Source: Acidiphilium sp. (GTDB lineage Bacteria > Pseudomonadota > Alphaproteobacteria > Acetobacterales > Acetobacteraceae). Taken from it: 33,638 bases of DNA. A program made the translations under genes and the position numbers. How positions within the stretch are numbered: position 1 is the stretch's first letter; each line of letters starts with the position of its first letter. Positions 6,479 through 15,122 of the stretch are shown one piece after another. The stretch spans positions 1-33,638 of the forward strand of contig DAIDMG010000016.1 of NCBI GenBank assembly GCA_027449105.1, written 5' to 3'. Under the pieces are notes generated by a model. It saw only the letters and a program-made list of their open reading frames with translations. It was not told the origin of the DNA and searched no databases.

Positions 6479-8774
6479 CACACCCCAATCCATGTTCCTG
6501 TCCAGCGTGTTCCCGCAGACCTACCACAGCAGTGTCGCGTCTACGCCCGGATGGCAAATCCAAGCAAACAATCGCACCGCTTTGTCCAGGCCGGTCCTCC
6601 ATCACAACTGTTCCACCATGATCCTCCATAATTTTTCGGACGATGGCCAGGCCGAGCCCGGTTCCTTTCGGCTTATGTGTGATATACGGTTCGGTTAACC
6701 GGTCTCGATCTTCAGCCGGCAAACCGATACCATTGTCGGTCACCGATATTAGATTGTGCTCACCGTTCACCACGATTCGCAAAATCACCTGCCCGCGTGG
6801 CTGATCTGTTTCACGCATGGAGATCGCGTCCGCAGCGTTCTGCAGCAGATTCGTTAACGCTTGCCCGATCAACCGCGCGTCGCAAGATGCCCGCGGGGCA
6901 GGATCGGGCACGTCTACGGTCCAGTCAATCGTCGGGTGAGCCGTCCGAAACAGGACGAGAGCCTCGCGCATCACACGCCCAAGATCCTCGTTACGCATAA
7001 CCGGTTGCGGCATCCGCGCAAACGCCGAGAATTCGTCGACCATCCGGCCTATATCGCCGACGTGTCGGATAATAGTGTCGGCACACTGCGTAAAATTCTC
7101 AGGGTCCGATTTGATCTCTCGGGCAAATCGACGCTTCAACCGTTCCGCAGACAGTTGGATCGGCGTAAGCGGATTCTTGATCTCATGAGCAATGCGGCGC
7201 GCAACGTCACCCCAAGCCGCCTTACGCTGCGCGGATTGCAGCTCAGTGATGTCATCGAATGTCACAACGAAGCCCGGAGCTCGCTCGCCCAGCCGGTCGG
7301 CGCCGATGCGCACCAGGAATGCTTTCCGGGACGTTCCTGTACGGTATTCTATCTCGACAGTGACCGGCTTGTCCGGTGAAGCGCCGGCGCGAGCCAATGA
7401 CGCGCCAAACTCCGGCAGCACATCGGCAAGGGGCTCACCTAAATGAGCAAATAGGTCGATACCAAGCAATTCCGCGGCCGCCTTGTTCGGAAGTTCGATG
7501 CGCCCGTGCGGATCGAGCCCGATGACCCCCGCTGATACGCCCGCCAGCACGGTTTCGGTAAAGCGTCGGCGTTCGTCTAGCTGACCATATGCGTTCATCA
7601 GCTCTGCCCGTTGAGCCGCCAGTTGCCCGGTCATTCGGTTAAATGCACGAGACAATCCTGCGACATCGTCCCCCCGGTCACCTTCCGGTACCCGCACGGC
7701 CAGGTCGCCACCACGAACCCGCTCCGCAGCTCGAATTAGGTGACTGATGGGTCTCGCGATCTGATTGGCAATGACGAGTCCGATCAGAACCGCACCAGAC
7801 AGAACCAGCAGCGCCACGGTCGCAAAAATTAACGCAAAAAACACCTCAAAGCGGCCCCGCTGATGCTCCAGCCGGTTATATTCGGCGAGAGCCTGACGGG
7901 TACGCTCCACGTGATTGAATATATTGGGATTTAGCGGCCTCTCAACCATCAGCATCAGCATCGGCGTGGCTTCCAGCTCGACCAGTGCGTGCTGCAGCAT
8001 TGAATGCGGCGTACTCCACACCGCCACCTGATGTTTCTCCGCCTGATCGATCTCCGATTGCGGTGGCAGAGTGACTTCTGGGCCAGCAAATAACCCTGCG
8101 GAAGCAATCACCTTGTTAGTAAGTGGTTCGAAAATTGCCGCTTGAGTAAGACCTCGTACCGCAGTCTGTGCTACCAGAACGTTCAGAAACCCTTGGTCAT
8201 AAAAGTTCTGAGGATCACCGTAAAAAATTGGTCCATTCTGATTGAGTGCGTTTGCCATGGACAACGCATCAAGTCTGATGTCGTTTTTTTTTGCCTCGAG
8301 ATAACCAACAGCGACTTGCTGACTCTCCGCAAGCGCCGTACGAACACGCTGGTTGAACCAAGCTTGGATTCCAAAATTAAAAAAAACGAACGCAAAAATC
8401 GCGACCAGAATTGCTGGTACAGCCGCAATTCCTCCGAACAGCAGAACCAGCCGAACGTGCAGCCTCGCTCCTGCCGCACCACGCCTCGCCTCGCTCACGA
8501 CTCGAGCGACCCGCGCTGCAAGAACCCCAATCAGCAGCAACAGAATCGTAATATCGCCGATCGCCAAACCAAACGCCGCACCGGAGTGCAAACCTAGCCG
8601 GATACCTCCGGCAAGGTAGGCAAAGCTACCCACGCCCAACACCAGCGCAAATGCGGCAAGAATCAAAGTTGCGACGCGCCCGAGCACGATGTTGAGCAAC
8701 CATGCGCGACGTCTGGGCCCGTTGCCATCGCGCTGCGGCTTCAGCATCGGATCAGGAGAGCTGATCCGGTTCAT
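6471..8774 (-). CDS. ntrY: NtrY, membrane sensor histidine kinase
   Basis: A 767-residue sensor kinase. Three membrane segments occupy the first 135 residues (about 34-58, 70-92, 107-134). A periplasmic-type region (about 135-310), another membrane helix (about 312-336) and a HAMP domain (about 337-390) follow. Then come a PAS domain (about 405-515), a HisKA domain with H530 in AHEIKNPLTP, and an ATPase domain with N-box NAADAI and G-boxes DNGIGLP and GTGLGLA. It phosphorylates NtrX and responds to nitrogen and possibly redox state. I place the start at the ATG 8774, one base after the ntrC stop; a TTG three codons earlier is possible. The whole gene is tightly coupled between ntrC and ntrX. 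Confidence 0.93.
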   Translation of the reverse strand: MNRISSPDPMLKPQRDGNGPRRRAWLLNIVLGRVATLILAAFALVLGVGSFAYLAGGIRLGLHSGAAFGLAIGDITILLLLIGVLAARVARVVSEARRGAAGARLHVRLVLLFGGIAAVPAILVAIFAFVFFNFGIQAWFNQRVRTALAESQQVAVGYLEAKKNDIRLDALSMANALNQNGPIFYGDPQNFYDQGFLNVLVAQTAVRGLTQAAIFEPLTNKVIASAGLFAGPEVTLPPQSEIDQAEKHQVAVWSTPHSMLQHALVELEATPMLMLMVERPLNPNIFNHVERTRQALAEYNRLEHQRGRFEVFFALIFATVALLVLSGAVLIGLVIANQIARPISHLIRAAERVRGGDLAVRVPEGDRGDDVAGLSRAFNRMTGQLAAQRAELMNAYGQLDERRRFTETVLAGVSAGVIGLDPHGRIELPNKAAAELLGIDLFAHLGEPLADVLPEFGASLARAGASPDKPVTVEIEYRTGTSRKAFLVRIGADRLGERAPGFVVTFDDITELQSAQRKAAWGDVARRIAHEIKNPLTPIQLSAERLKRRFAREIKSDPENFTQCADTIIRHVGDIGRMVDEFSAFARMPQPVMRNEDLGRVMREALVLFRTAHPTIDWTVDVPDPAPRASCDARLIGQALTNLLQNAADAISMRETDQPRGQVILRIVVNGEHNLISVTDNGIGLPAEDRDRLTEPYITHKPKGTGLGLAIVRKIMEDHGGTVVMEDRPGQSGAIVCLDLPSGRRRDTAVVGLREHAGQEHGLGCDD

Positions 8775-8775
8775 A

Positions 8776-10236
8776 TCATCCAACGCGGCGAGTCACGCCG
8801 ACCTGATGGAAGCGGATCTTCTTGCGCAACGTGTTACGATTGAGACCAAGCAAAGATGCGGCTCGAATCTGATTTCCTCGGGTTTCGGCCAAAACCATGC
8901 GAATTAGCGGCGCCTCGAACGCAGCAAGAACATGCTCGTAAAGGGTTCCCTCCTCACCCGCAGCGCGAAGCTCGGCCATTATCTGGCCGATATGCTGCTC
9001 GATGATCCGCTCAATTGACTGAGTATCGCTGTCCTCCCTCACCGGGCCCTGGTGCAACTCCGCGACAGGCGAGATGTCCGCCAGCGCTTGGTCGATGATC
9101 TCCGCCGAAATTTCAGGCTGCGGGACCAGGGCCGCAAGACGCCGCATCAGATTTTCGAGTTCACGTATGTTCCCGGGCCAACGGTATGCCGTCAGCTTAG
9201 CTAATGCCTCCGGCGCAAGTACTTTCGCCGGCAGTCCTTCGCCATGGGCGCGAGCCAGAAAATGCTGGGCAAGCAAAGGAATATCACCTTGCCGCTCACG
9301 CAAAGGGGGCAGGCGGATCGGCACCACGTTCAGTCGATAAAACAGATCCTCACGAAACTGGCCGGAACGAATGAGCACCCGCAGGTCGCGATGGGTTGCG
9401 GCCACGATACGCGCATTCGCGCGGATCGGTTGGCGCCCTCCGACCGTGGTAAACTCTCCCTCCTGCAGGACTCGCAGCAGCCGTGTTTGAGCCTCCGGCG
9501 GCATGTCACCGATCTCGTCGAGAAACAGCGTTCCGCCGGCGGCCTGCTCGAAACGGCCGATATGCCGGTTGGTTGCCCCGGTGAATGCCCCTCTCTCGTG
9601 CCCGAACAATTCGCTTTCGATTAATTCCCGCGGAATCGCTGCCATATTGATGGCCACGAACGGTCCTTGTCGCCTCCGCCCGTAGTCATGCAATGCTCGC
9701 GCTACAAGTTCCTTGCCCGTACCTGATTCGCCGGTAATCATCACCGTCAGGTCCGCCGTGGTCAGCCGGGCGATCACTCGGTATATCTCCTGCATGGCCG
9801 GGGCACGACCAATCAGCGGAAGGTCTTCGGTGCCGTCGCTTGCGCTCGCTGGAGGCGGTCCGGCGACACCCTGCTTAAGCGCCCGGTCAACAATACCGAG
9901 CAGCTCATTGAGATCGAATGGCTTCGGTAAATATTCGAAGGCACCTCTTTGGGTGGATTGCACAGCCGTCAGGATCGTTGACTGCGCGCTCATCACGAGC
10001 ACGGGCAGTTCTGGCCGCAACCGTTTAATGCGTGGGACAAGATCAAGACCGCTCTCGTCCGGCATCACGACGTCGGTGATGACCAGATCCCCCTCGCCAT
10101 CCTCAACCCAGCGCCAAAGGGTGGAGGCAGCGGCAGTCGTTCGCACCTGGTACCCGGCGCGGCCAAGCGCCTGGGTCAATACTGTTCGGATCGATCGATC
10201 GTCATCCGCAATCAAGATAGTAGGCAGTGGATTCAT
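8776..10236 (-). CDS. ntrC: NtrC, sigma54-dependent nitrogen response regulator
   Basis: A 486-residue enhancer-binding protein that activates nitrogen-scavenging genes with sigma54. It has a receiver domain with phospho-acceptor D55 (LVITDVVMP), then an AAA+ domain with Walker A GESGTGKE (169-176), an intact GAFTGA loop (216-221) and Walker B LFLDE (237-241). The C-terminal Fis-type helix-turn-helix contains [16 protein letters not shown]. The contrast with NtrX, which lacks GAFTGA, is clear within the same operon. Its ATG overlaps the ntrB stop by 4 bases (ATGA), and it ends one base before ntrY. Confidence 0.96.
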   Translation of the reverse strand: MNPLPTILIADDDRSIRTVLTQALGRAGYQVRTTAAASTLWRWVEDGEGDLVITDVVMPDESGLDLVPRIKRLRPELPVLVMSAQSTILTAVQSTQRGAFEYLPKPFDLNELLGIVDRALKQGVAGPPPASASDGTEDLPLIGRAPAMQEIYRVIARLTTADLTVMITGESGTGKELVARALHDYGRRRQGPFVAINMAAIPRELIESELFGHERGAFTGATNRHIGRFEQAAGGTLFLDEIGDMPPEAQTRLLRVLQEGEFTTVGGRQPIRANARIVAATHRDLRVLIRSGQFREDLFYRLNVVPIRLPPLRERQGDIPLLAQHFLARAHGEGLPAKVLAPEALAKLTAYRWPGNIRELENLMRRLAALVPQPEISAEIIDQALADISPVAELHQGPVREDSDTQSIERIIEQHIGQIMAELRAAGEEGTLYEHVLAAFEAPLIRMVLAETRGNQIRAASLLGLNRNTLRKKIRFHQVGVTRRVG

Positions 10237-11402
10237 ACCCGCATTCCTTCAGCCACATCTTCGAAAACTGGCAAATGAATCCGAAACTCGGTTCGTCCAG
10301 GATAGCTGTTGGCTTGGATCAGGCCACCGTGATCAGCGACAATCTTGGCAACCAATGCAAGGCCGAGGCCACTTCCCGCTGCCTTTGTACCGACAAACGG
10401 CTCGAAAAGATGCCGTTTGATATCCTCGGGAATCCCAGGACCATTGTCACGAACAGCAATAAATACTGGCAAGTTCCGATGTGCGCGTGCCAGCGCTGTT
10501 GTCAGCCTTACCCCATGCTGGAACCCGGTCATTAACACGATCTCGCCGTCAGGCTTTTCTGTTTCCGCAATCGCCTCCGCAGCATTTTTTACCAGGTTCA
10601 GAAGAACCTGTACCAGTTGATCGCGATGGCCTAGCACGGGCGGAAGTGACGGGTCGTACTGCTCCACAAAACGGATTCGCGCGGCGAACCCCGATTGCGC
10701 CAATCTTCGCACATGCTCCAGCACGCGGTGGATATTCACAGGGCGATGTTCGATCGGCTTCTCTCCAAACATCTCCATTCTCTCGACGAGATCCCGGATA
10801 CGATCAACCTCTTCACAAATCAGCTGAGTCAGTTGCAGATCCTCGTCCCGCGCCGAACTTTCAAGTAACTGCGCCGCACCGCGAATTCCCGACAGGGGAT
10901 TTTTCACTTCGTGAGCAAGCACGGCCGCCATCCCAGTAATGCTGCGGGCCACGTTGCGCGCGGACAGTTGCTGATCCATCGCCTTCGCCGCCGAACTGTC
11001 CTGCACTGTAACGACAAGGTGCCCCGGCCGGTCTCCTATGGTCGCTGCTTGCAACGCGACCAATCGCCGAGGCAAGCGGGGACCTTCCAACACCAGGTCA
11101 TGTTCAGCAACCGTTGTATTTTGCTCCCGCGCCCGATCAAGCAGCAGAAAGACCGGCAGGTCAGCCGGCATGATTTCATGCAGGGCCTGGCCGACCAGCC
11201 GGGATACGGACATGCCCAACAATTCTTCGGCGGCATAATTCGCTGTAAGCACTCGGTTCAGCGGATCCAGCTCAAAAACCGGATTTGGAAACGCATCGAA
11301 CAGTTGATCAGGGGTCGCCGGCACGGCGATCGGGTCTGATCCGGCAATGGCCCGGCTGCCCGACTTCAGGCGCCGGCGCCAAGCACTGCGCAATCCGCTC
11401 AT
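10233..11402 (-). CDS. ntrB: NtrB (GlnL), soluble nitrogen sensor kinase
   Basis: A 389-residue cytoplasmic histidine kinase/phosphatase that controls NtrC, normally under PII protein. The N-terminal PAS domain (about 30-140) lacks any membrane segment. The HisKA motif is [11 protein letters not shown] with H164, and the ATPase domain carries [17 protein letters not shown] and [12 protein letters not shown]. The first 20 residues are unusually Arg-rich. The start ATG overlaps the dusB stop by 4 bases (ATGA) and the end overlaps ntrC in the same way, so all are translated from one message. Confidence 0.95.
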   Translation of the reverse strand: MSGLRSAWRRRLKSGSRAIAGSDPIAVPATPDQLFDAFPNPVFELDPLNRVLTANYAAEELLGMSVSRLVGQALHEIMPADLPVFLLLDRAREQNTTVAEHDLVLEGPRLPRRLVALQAATIGDRPGHLVVTVQDSSAAKAMDQQLSARNVARSITGMAAVLAHEVKNPLSGIRGAAQLLESSARDEDLQLTQLICEEVDRIRDLVERMEMFGEKPIEHRPVNIHRVLEHVRRLAQSGFAARIRFVEQYDPSLPPVLGHRDQLVQVLLNLVKNAAEAIAETEKPDGEIVLMTGFQHGVRLTTALARAHRNLPVFIAVRDNGPGIPEDIKRHLFEPFVGTKAAGSGLGLALVAKIVADHGGLIQANSYPGRTEFRIHLPVFEDVAEGMRV

Positions 11403-12445
11403 GCGGCTTCACAAAGCACGGGCCCGCCCCATGCGCGGTCATAGAACGCATTGATGAGCGTCTCAACCGCCGCACCGTCGTCTAGCTGATTGACAGACGC
11501 TCGAAACTCCGCAGCACCCGGCCATCCTCGCACATACCACGAAAGATGTTTTCTCGCGATCCGGATACCGGCAGCCTCACCGTAATGGGCCCGTATGGCC
11601 CGGTAGTGATCTATCACGATCCCCCGCTGTTCCATGAGAGGTGGAGGGGCCATGCGCCGTCCGGAAGAGAGAAAGGCGGCCACCTGACCAAGAAACCACG
11701 GTCGACCGTAAGCACCACGGCCAATCATCACGCCGTCAGCACGTGAGCGGCGGAGGGCTTCTGCCGCCTGTGCTTCGGAACGAATATCGCCATTAACGAT
11801 GACAGGAATCGATACTGAATCCTTCACGGCCGCCACAAAATCCCAGTCTGCAGTGCCTTGGTAGAACTGCTGGCGTGTACGGCCATGCACCGTGACCATC
11901 GCAATGCCACTCTGTTCTGCGATCCGAGCAAGGCGCGGGGCATTTAATGTCTGGTGATCCCAGCCCATGCGCATCTTCAGTGTTACCGGCACCCGAACCG
12001 CGTGGGCCGTCTTCTGGAGAATACGGGCAGCCTGGGACTCATCACGCATCAGCGCCGACCCTGCCATCTGGCCCACGGCCACCTTCTTTACTGGGCAGCC
12101 GAAATTGATATCGATGATGTCGGCACCGCGGTCTACGCCGATCCGCGCTGCCTCGGCCATCGCATCCGGATCACACCCGGCCAGTTGCAAAGATGACGGG
12201 CCACGTCCGGCAACGATTTCTGCCATCTGTAATGTCTTCGCATTTTCGCGCACCATCGCCCATGAGGCAATCATCTCGGAAACGACTAATCCGGCGCCAA
12301 GTTCGCGTGCAAGCCGCCGAAACGGCATGTCGCTGACCCCGGACATCGGAGCCAATATCACAGGCTGCGCAATCGTTACACGATAGGGGCCTGAGCCCAA
12401 TATGATCGGGTGAATCAAGGGATCGTAGACCTGACTGATGCTCAT
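11399..12445 (-). CDS. dusB: tRNA-dihydrouridine synthase DusB (NifR3)
   Basis: A 348-residue FMN enzyme that reduces uridine in the D-loop of tRNAs. It begins with the flavin-binding LAPMSGVSDMPFR (31-43), has the catalytic Cys at 117 in INFGCPVKKV, and the substrate/FMN segments KMRMGW, VHGRTR and NGDI. In many alphaproteobacteria this gene (nifR3) is the first gene of the ntr operon, as here. It is divergent from ispDF with only 63 bases between the starts, so the promoters of both must lie in that gap. The gap holds the symmetrical sequence GCAATG-ATGC-CATTGC at 12480-12495. Confidence 0.96.
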   Translation of the reverse strand: MSISQVYDPLIHPIILGSGPYRVTIAQPVILAPMSGVSDMPFRRLARELGAGLVVSEMIASWAMVRENAKTLQMAEIVAGRGPSSLQLAGCDPDAMAEAARIGVDRGADIIDINFGCPVKKVAVGQMAGSALMRDESQAARILQKTAHAVRVPVTLKMRMGWDHQTLNAPRLARIAEQSGIAMVTVHGRTRQQFYQGTADWDFVAAVKDSVSIPVIVNGDIRSEAQAAEALRRSRADGVMIGRGAYGRPWFLGQVAAFLSSGRRMAPPPLMEQRGIVIDHYRAIRAHYGEAAGIRIARKHLSWYVRGWPGAAEFRASVNQLDDGAAVETLINAFYDRAWGGPVLCEAA

Positions 12446-12508
12446 GAATTAAGCAGATACAAGATCAACCCATTGACGCGCAATGATGCCATTGCCTAAG
12501 CGGCATGC

Positions 12509-13663
12509 ATGCAGAAAGAAACGCCCAAGATTGCAGTGATCCTCGTCGCCGCTGGCACCGGCTCGCGCTTTGGCGGTGCCAAGCCAAAGCAATATCTGCC
12601 ACTTGCGGGGAAACCCGTTCTCAGTCACGCCGCCAAAGAGCTTGCGGAATACACCCATCTGCTTCAACCGGTAGGCGATATCACTATGCTCGAGGAGGCT
12701 CTTAACGGGATTCCGCATTTGTCGCCGGTTCCGGGAGGGGAACATCGACAGGACTCGGTCCGTGCTGGCCTCGAAGCCCTGACACCCTTTTCTCCAGATT
12801 TCGTCCTGATTCACGATGCCGCTCGCCCGTTCATTCCTCGTGGTCTCATTCCCGCAATCATCGACGCCCTTGCACAGCATGCGGGAGCAATCCCGGCTGT
12901 GTCGGTCTCCGATACGCTTAAACGTGGCAAGAACGGTATCTGTACGGGCACAGTCCCTCGCGACAACCTGTACCGTGCCCAAACGCCGCAAGGATTCCAT
13001 TACCAGCTGCTCCTCGACTTGCACCGTGCCGCCGAAGGTGGAGCGACCACCGACGACTCCAGTCTCCTTGAAAATGCGGGACATCGTGTGGCACTGGTCG
13101 CGGGGTCGGAACAAAATGTGAAGATCACCTATCCGGAAGACCTTGTCCGTATGGAACGACATCTCTCGGATACCAGACTACCACATGTTGGCACGGGATT
13201 CGATGTTCACGTGCTTGCGAAAGGCCGCCCCTTAATCCTGTGTGGCGTGGAAATCCCCTTCGAATGCGGTCTTGCCGGTCATTCGGACGCCGATGTGGGA
13301 ATACACGCCTTATGCGATGCGATTTATGGCGCTATGGCAGAGGGGGATATCGGCCGCCATTTTCCACCGAGCGAAATGACGTGGAAAGACGCGGATTCGG
13401 CTCGCTTTCTCCGTCACGCAGCCGAGCTGGTTTGCACGAAAGGTGGACAAATCGTAAACGCGGACGTTACGCTCATCTGCGAACGCCCCAAAATCGGGTC
13501 ATATGCCTTAGCAATGCGGACTCGGCTCGGCGAACTCATGACGATCCCGCCCAGTCGTGTGTCGGTCAAGGCTACCACGACCGAGCAGCTTGGTTTTACT
13601 GGCCGGGGCGAAGGGATTGCCGCTCAAGCCGTAGCGACGGTCTTACTCCCTCTCAGGCCATAG
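12509..13663 (+). CDS. ispDF: Bifunctional IspD/IspF (isoprenoid MEP pathway)
   Basis: A 384-residue fusion. Residues 1-222 are IspD, which couples CTP to methylerythritol phosphate; AAGTGSRFGGAKPKQY (14-29) binds the nucleotide. Residues about 226-384 are IspF, which makes the cyclodiphosphate. The IspF metal ligands are D232, H234 and H266, with H258 in the active site; KATTTEQLGFTGRGEG is the diagnostic C-terminal signature. Fusion is common in alphaproteobacteria. The IspD half is slightly short between residues 45 and 65. The ATG at 12509 sits in GCATGCATGC and lacks a good ribosome site. The stop overlaps the tail of the convergent fnr gene by 11 bases. Confidence 0.96.
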   Translation: MQKETPKIAVILVAAGTGSRFGGAKPKQYLPLAGKPVLSHAAKELAEYTHLLQPVGDITMLEEALNGIPHLSPVPGGEHRQDSVRAGLEALTPFSPDFVLIHDAARPFIPRGLIPAIIDALAQHAGAIPAVSVSDTLKRGKNGICTGTVPRDNLYRAQTPQGFHYQLLLDLHRAAEGGATTDDSSLLENAGHRVALVAGSEQNVKITYPEDLVRMERHLSDTRLPHVGTGFDVHVLAKGRPLILCGVEIPFECGLAGHSDADVGIHALCDAIYGAMAEGDIGRHFPPSEMTWKDADSARFLRHAAELVCTKGGQIVNADVTLICERPKIGSYALAMRTRLGELMTIPPSRVSVKATTTEQLGFTGRGEGIAAQAVATVLLPLRP

Positions 13664-14432
13664 GCTGAATTTTCGCGGAACTCGAGCCGGCGGCCTGTGC
13701 AATCTCGGCCAATCGGGTCGACTGCAGCACGGAAACACCGTGGTCGGCTGCAACCGAGATGATGCCGAGTTTGCGCAGGGACGACAACGCCCGCGACACC
13801 GTCTCAATCGTCAAGCCCAAGTAATCCGCAAGATCCGCGCGGGTCATCGGCAGCGAGCGTCCCGAATTTGAGTCTTCGGCGTGGCTGACGCGATGATGCC
13901 AGCCGTCAAGAAAGGATGCGAGGCGCTCGACGGCGGTTTTTCTTCCGAGCAGCAACATCTGTTCTTGCGCGACGACCAGCTCATGTGAGGCGAAATCGAA
14001 CAAGCGCTGCTCGATCGCCGGGAACCGGCCAAACACGTTCCGCAGTTCTGTTCTATCGAAGCGGCACATCCGAACTTCTTGGATTGCTTCGGCGCTGAAC
14101 GCATAGCAACTGTCGGCGGCCAACCCGACAAAATCCCCCGCGCTGACAAAACCGGTGATCTGTCTACGGCCATCCGGCATGTCCTTGTATAGCTTGGCAA
14201 CACCGTGATTGATGTTAAAGAAAGACCGAGCGGCATCACCTTCAACAACAAAGGTCTGCCCCTTCTGAACGGTCAATGGCCTCGATACGCTCGCCAGAAA
14301 GTGCAGGTCCTCATCCGAGAGGGCGTCGCAAAGGCCAATATGGCGGGCTCCACACCCCGCACACAGACCAGGAATTATTGCTTCTGAGAGATTGATTGGC
14401 GCACGTTGGCTCCGATAACGGTGGTCCAGCAT
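13653..14432 (-). CDS. fnr: Fnr/FnrL-type oxygen-sensing Crp-family regulator
   Basis: A 259-residue Crp/Fnr regulator. It has the full set of Fe-S ligands for an oxygen-labile cluster: C24, C27 and C35 in a CX2CX7C pattern, typical of alphaproteobacterial FnrN/FnrL, plus C123 in VRMCRF, matching C122 of E. coli Fnr. The cyclic-nucleotide-binding-like fold covers about 45-160, and the helix-turn-helix contains TIETVSRA, whose E, S and R contact the TTGAT half site. I chose the ATG at 14432 because AAGGGA lies 7 bases upstream; a GTG at 14474 would add 14 residues. A perfect FNR box lies 131 bases upstream of its start. Confidence 0.9.
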   Translation of the reverse strand: MLDHRYRSQRAPINLSEAIIPGLCAGCGARHIGLCDALSDEDLHFLASVSRPLTVQKGQTFVVEGDAARSFFNINHGVAKLYKDMPDGRRQITGFVSAGDFVGLAADSCYAFSAEAIQEVRMCRFDRTELRNVFGRFPAIEQRLFDFASHELVVAQEQMLLLGRKTAVERLASFLDGWHHRVSHAEDSNSGRSLPMTRADLADYLGLTIETVSRALSSLRKLGIISVAADHGVSVLQSTRLAEIAQAAGSSSAKIQPMA

Positions 14433-14563
14433 CTGTAGATCCCTTCCCCAAGCAGACTCCACTAGCACAGACACTCAGGCGGCCAAAAGCATTTGGCAAG
14501 GATTGAAGGCACGACGCCTGTTCGCGTCAAGTCGGGCGCCACGGCGCAGCGAGGTCTTCGAAG

Positions 14564-14577
14564 TTGATATGAATCAA
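14564..14577. promoter_or_regulatory. Perfect FNR box
   Basis: TTGAT-ATGA-ATCAA matches the consensus TTGAT-N4-ATCAA exactly and is a perfect inverted repeat in its half sites. Its centre is 46 bases before the ATG at 14617. A class II FNR site at -41.5 would put transcription start near 14612; CATGAT at 14597-14602 is a possible -10. Towards fnr the expected -10 region is GC-rich. It therefore most likely activates the rightward gene; an effect on fnr is possible. Confidence 0.8.
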
Positions 14578-14595
14578 TGCGAACAGTGTTTTGCA

Positions 14596-14607
14596 GCATG
14601 ATCATGC
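14596..14607. repeat. 12-base perfect palindrome between FNR box and gene start
   Basis: GCATGATCATGC is fully self-complementary. It overlaps the predicted -10 region of the FNR-box promoter and could be a second regulator site, or chance. Confidence 0.35.
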
Positions 14608-14616
14608 CCCGTAGTC

Positions 14617-15087
14617 ATGAAAATCAATCAATCCAGCATCGCTTCTGAAGCCGGGCTTGTGGTCGAAGCGTTAACTAACGAACAGATTGGTCCGACTTTC
14701 GCGATCCTCAGGTTGACCCAGCGGCATGCAAACCAGCGCCGCTGGGAGGAGTACTGTCGCCGCACCTTGGTCGCCAAGCCGGAACGGCGTGGCATCATCA
14801 CCGTCCGCCGGAAGACCGCTACCTTTCCCAGTGGGTTGGCCTGCTACCATTGCGGCCCCGACTTCGAGGCGAAGCGATTGCTCACCGCGCATCCGTTCAC
14901 CGCGGTCGACATCCTTGATCCCGGCCCATTCCTGGCGAGCTTGGCAGCCGGCCTGGTTTTCATCGCGCGAGTAGCCGCCTGCCAAGCAGTCCGCCTTGTG
15001 GTCCCTGAGGGGATCTTGGCTGATCGAACTCTCCTTGGCCTCCCTCATGCCCCCGAGATCAGGACTGAATACACGTTCACACTGTGA
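14617..15087 (+). CDS. Unrecognised 156-residue protein, possible GNAT-like fold
   Basis: I do not recognise the family. The predicted order (strand, helix rich in Arg/Trp, strands RGIITVRRK and GLACYHC, a long helix-forming stretch LASLAAGLVFIARVAACQAVRLVV) recalls a small acyltransferase of the GNAT type, but the acyl-CoA loop is not obvious. It has three cysteines around positions 46-100 (YCRRT, CYHC) and another in AACQAV. There is no signal peptide; residues about 108-125 are hydrophobic but probably a buried helix. The perfect FNR box upstream suggests expression at low oxygen. It ends 36 bases from the convergent RND gene. Confidence 0.6.
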   Translation: MKINQSSIASEAGLVVEALTNEQIGPTFAILRLTQRHANQRRWEEYCRRTLVAKPERRGIITVRRKTATFPSGLACYHCGPDFEAKRLLTAHPFTAVDILDPGPFLASLAAGLVFIARVAACQAVRLVVPEGILADRTLLGLPHAPEIRTEYTFTL

Positions 15088-15122
15088 GCGGGCAAAATAA
15101 TGCCAAGTGGGGAAAGGTGGCA

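Noticed and set aside
8142-8597. A 151-codon plus frame inside ntrY
   Set aside because: It is antisense to the sensor and membrane part of ntrY, which is well supported; the composition is shadow-like.
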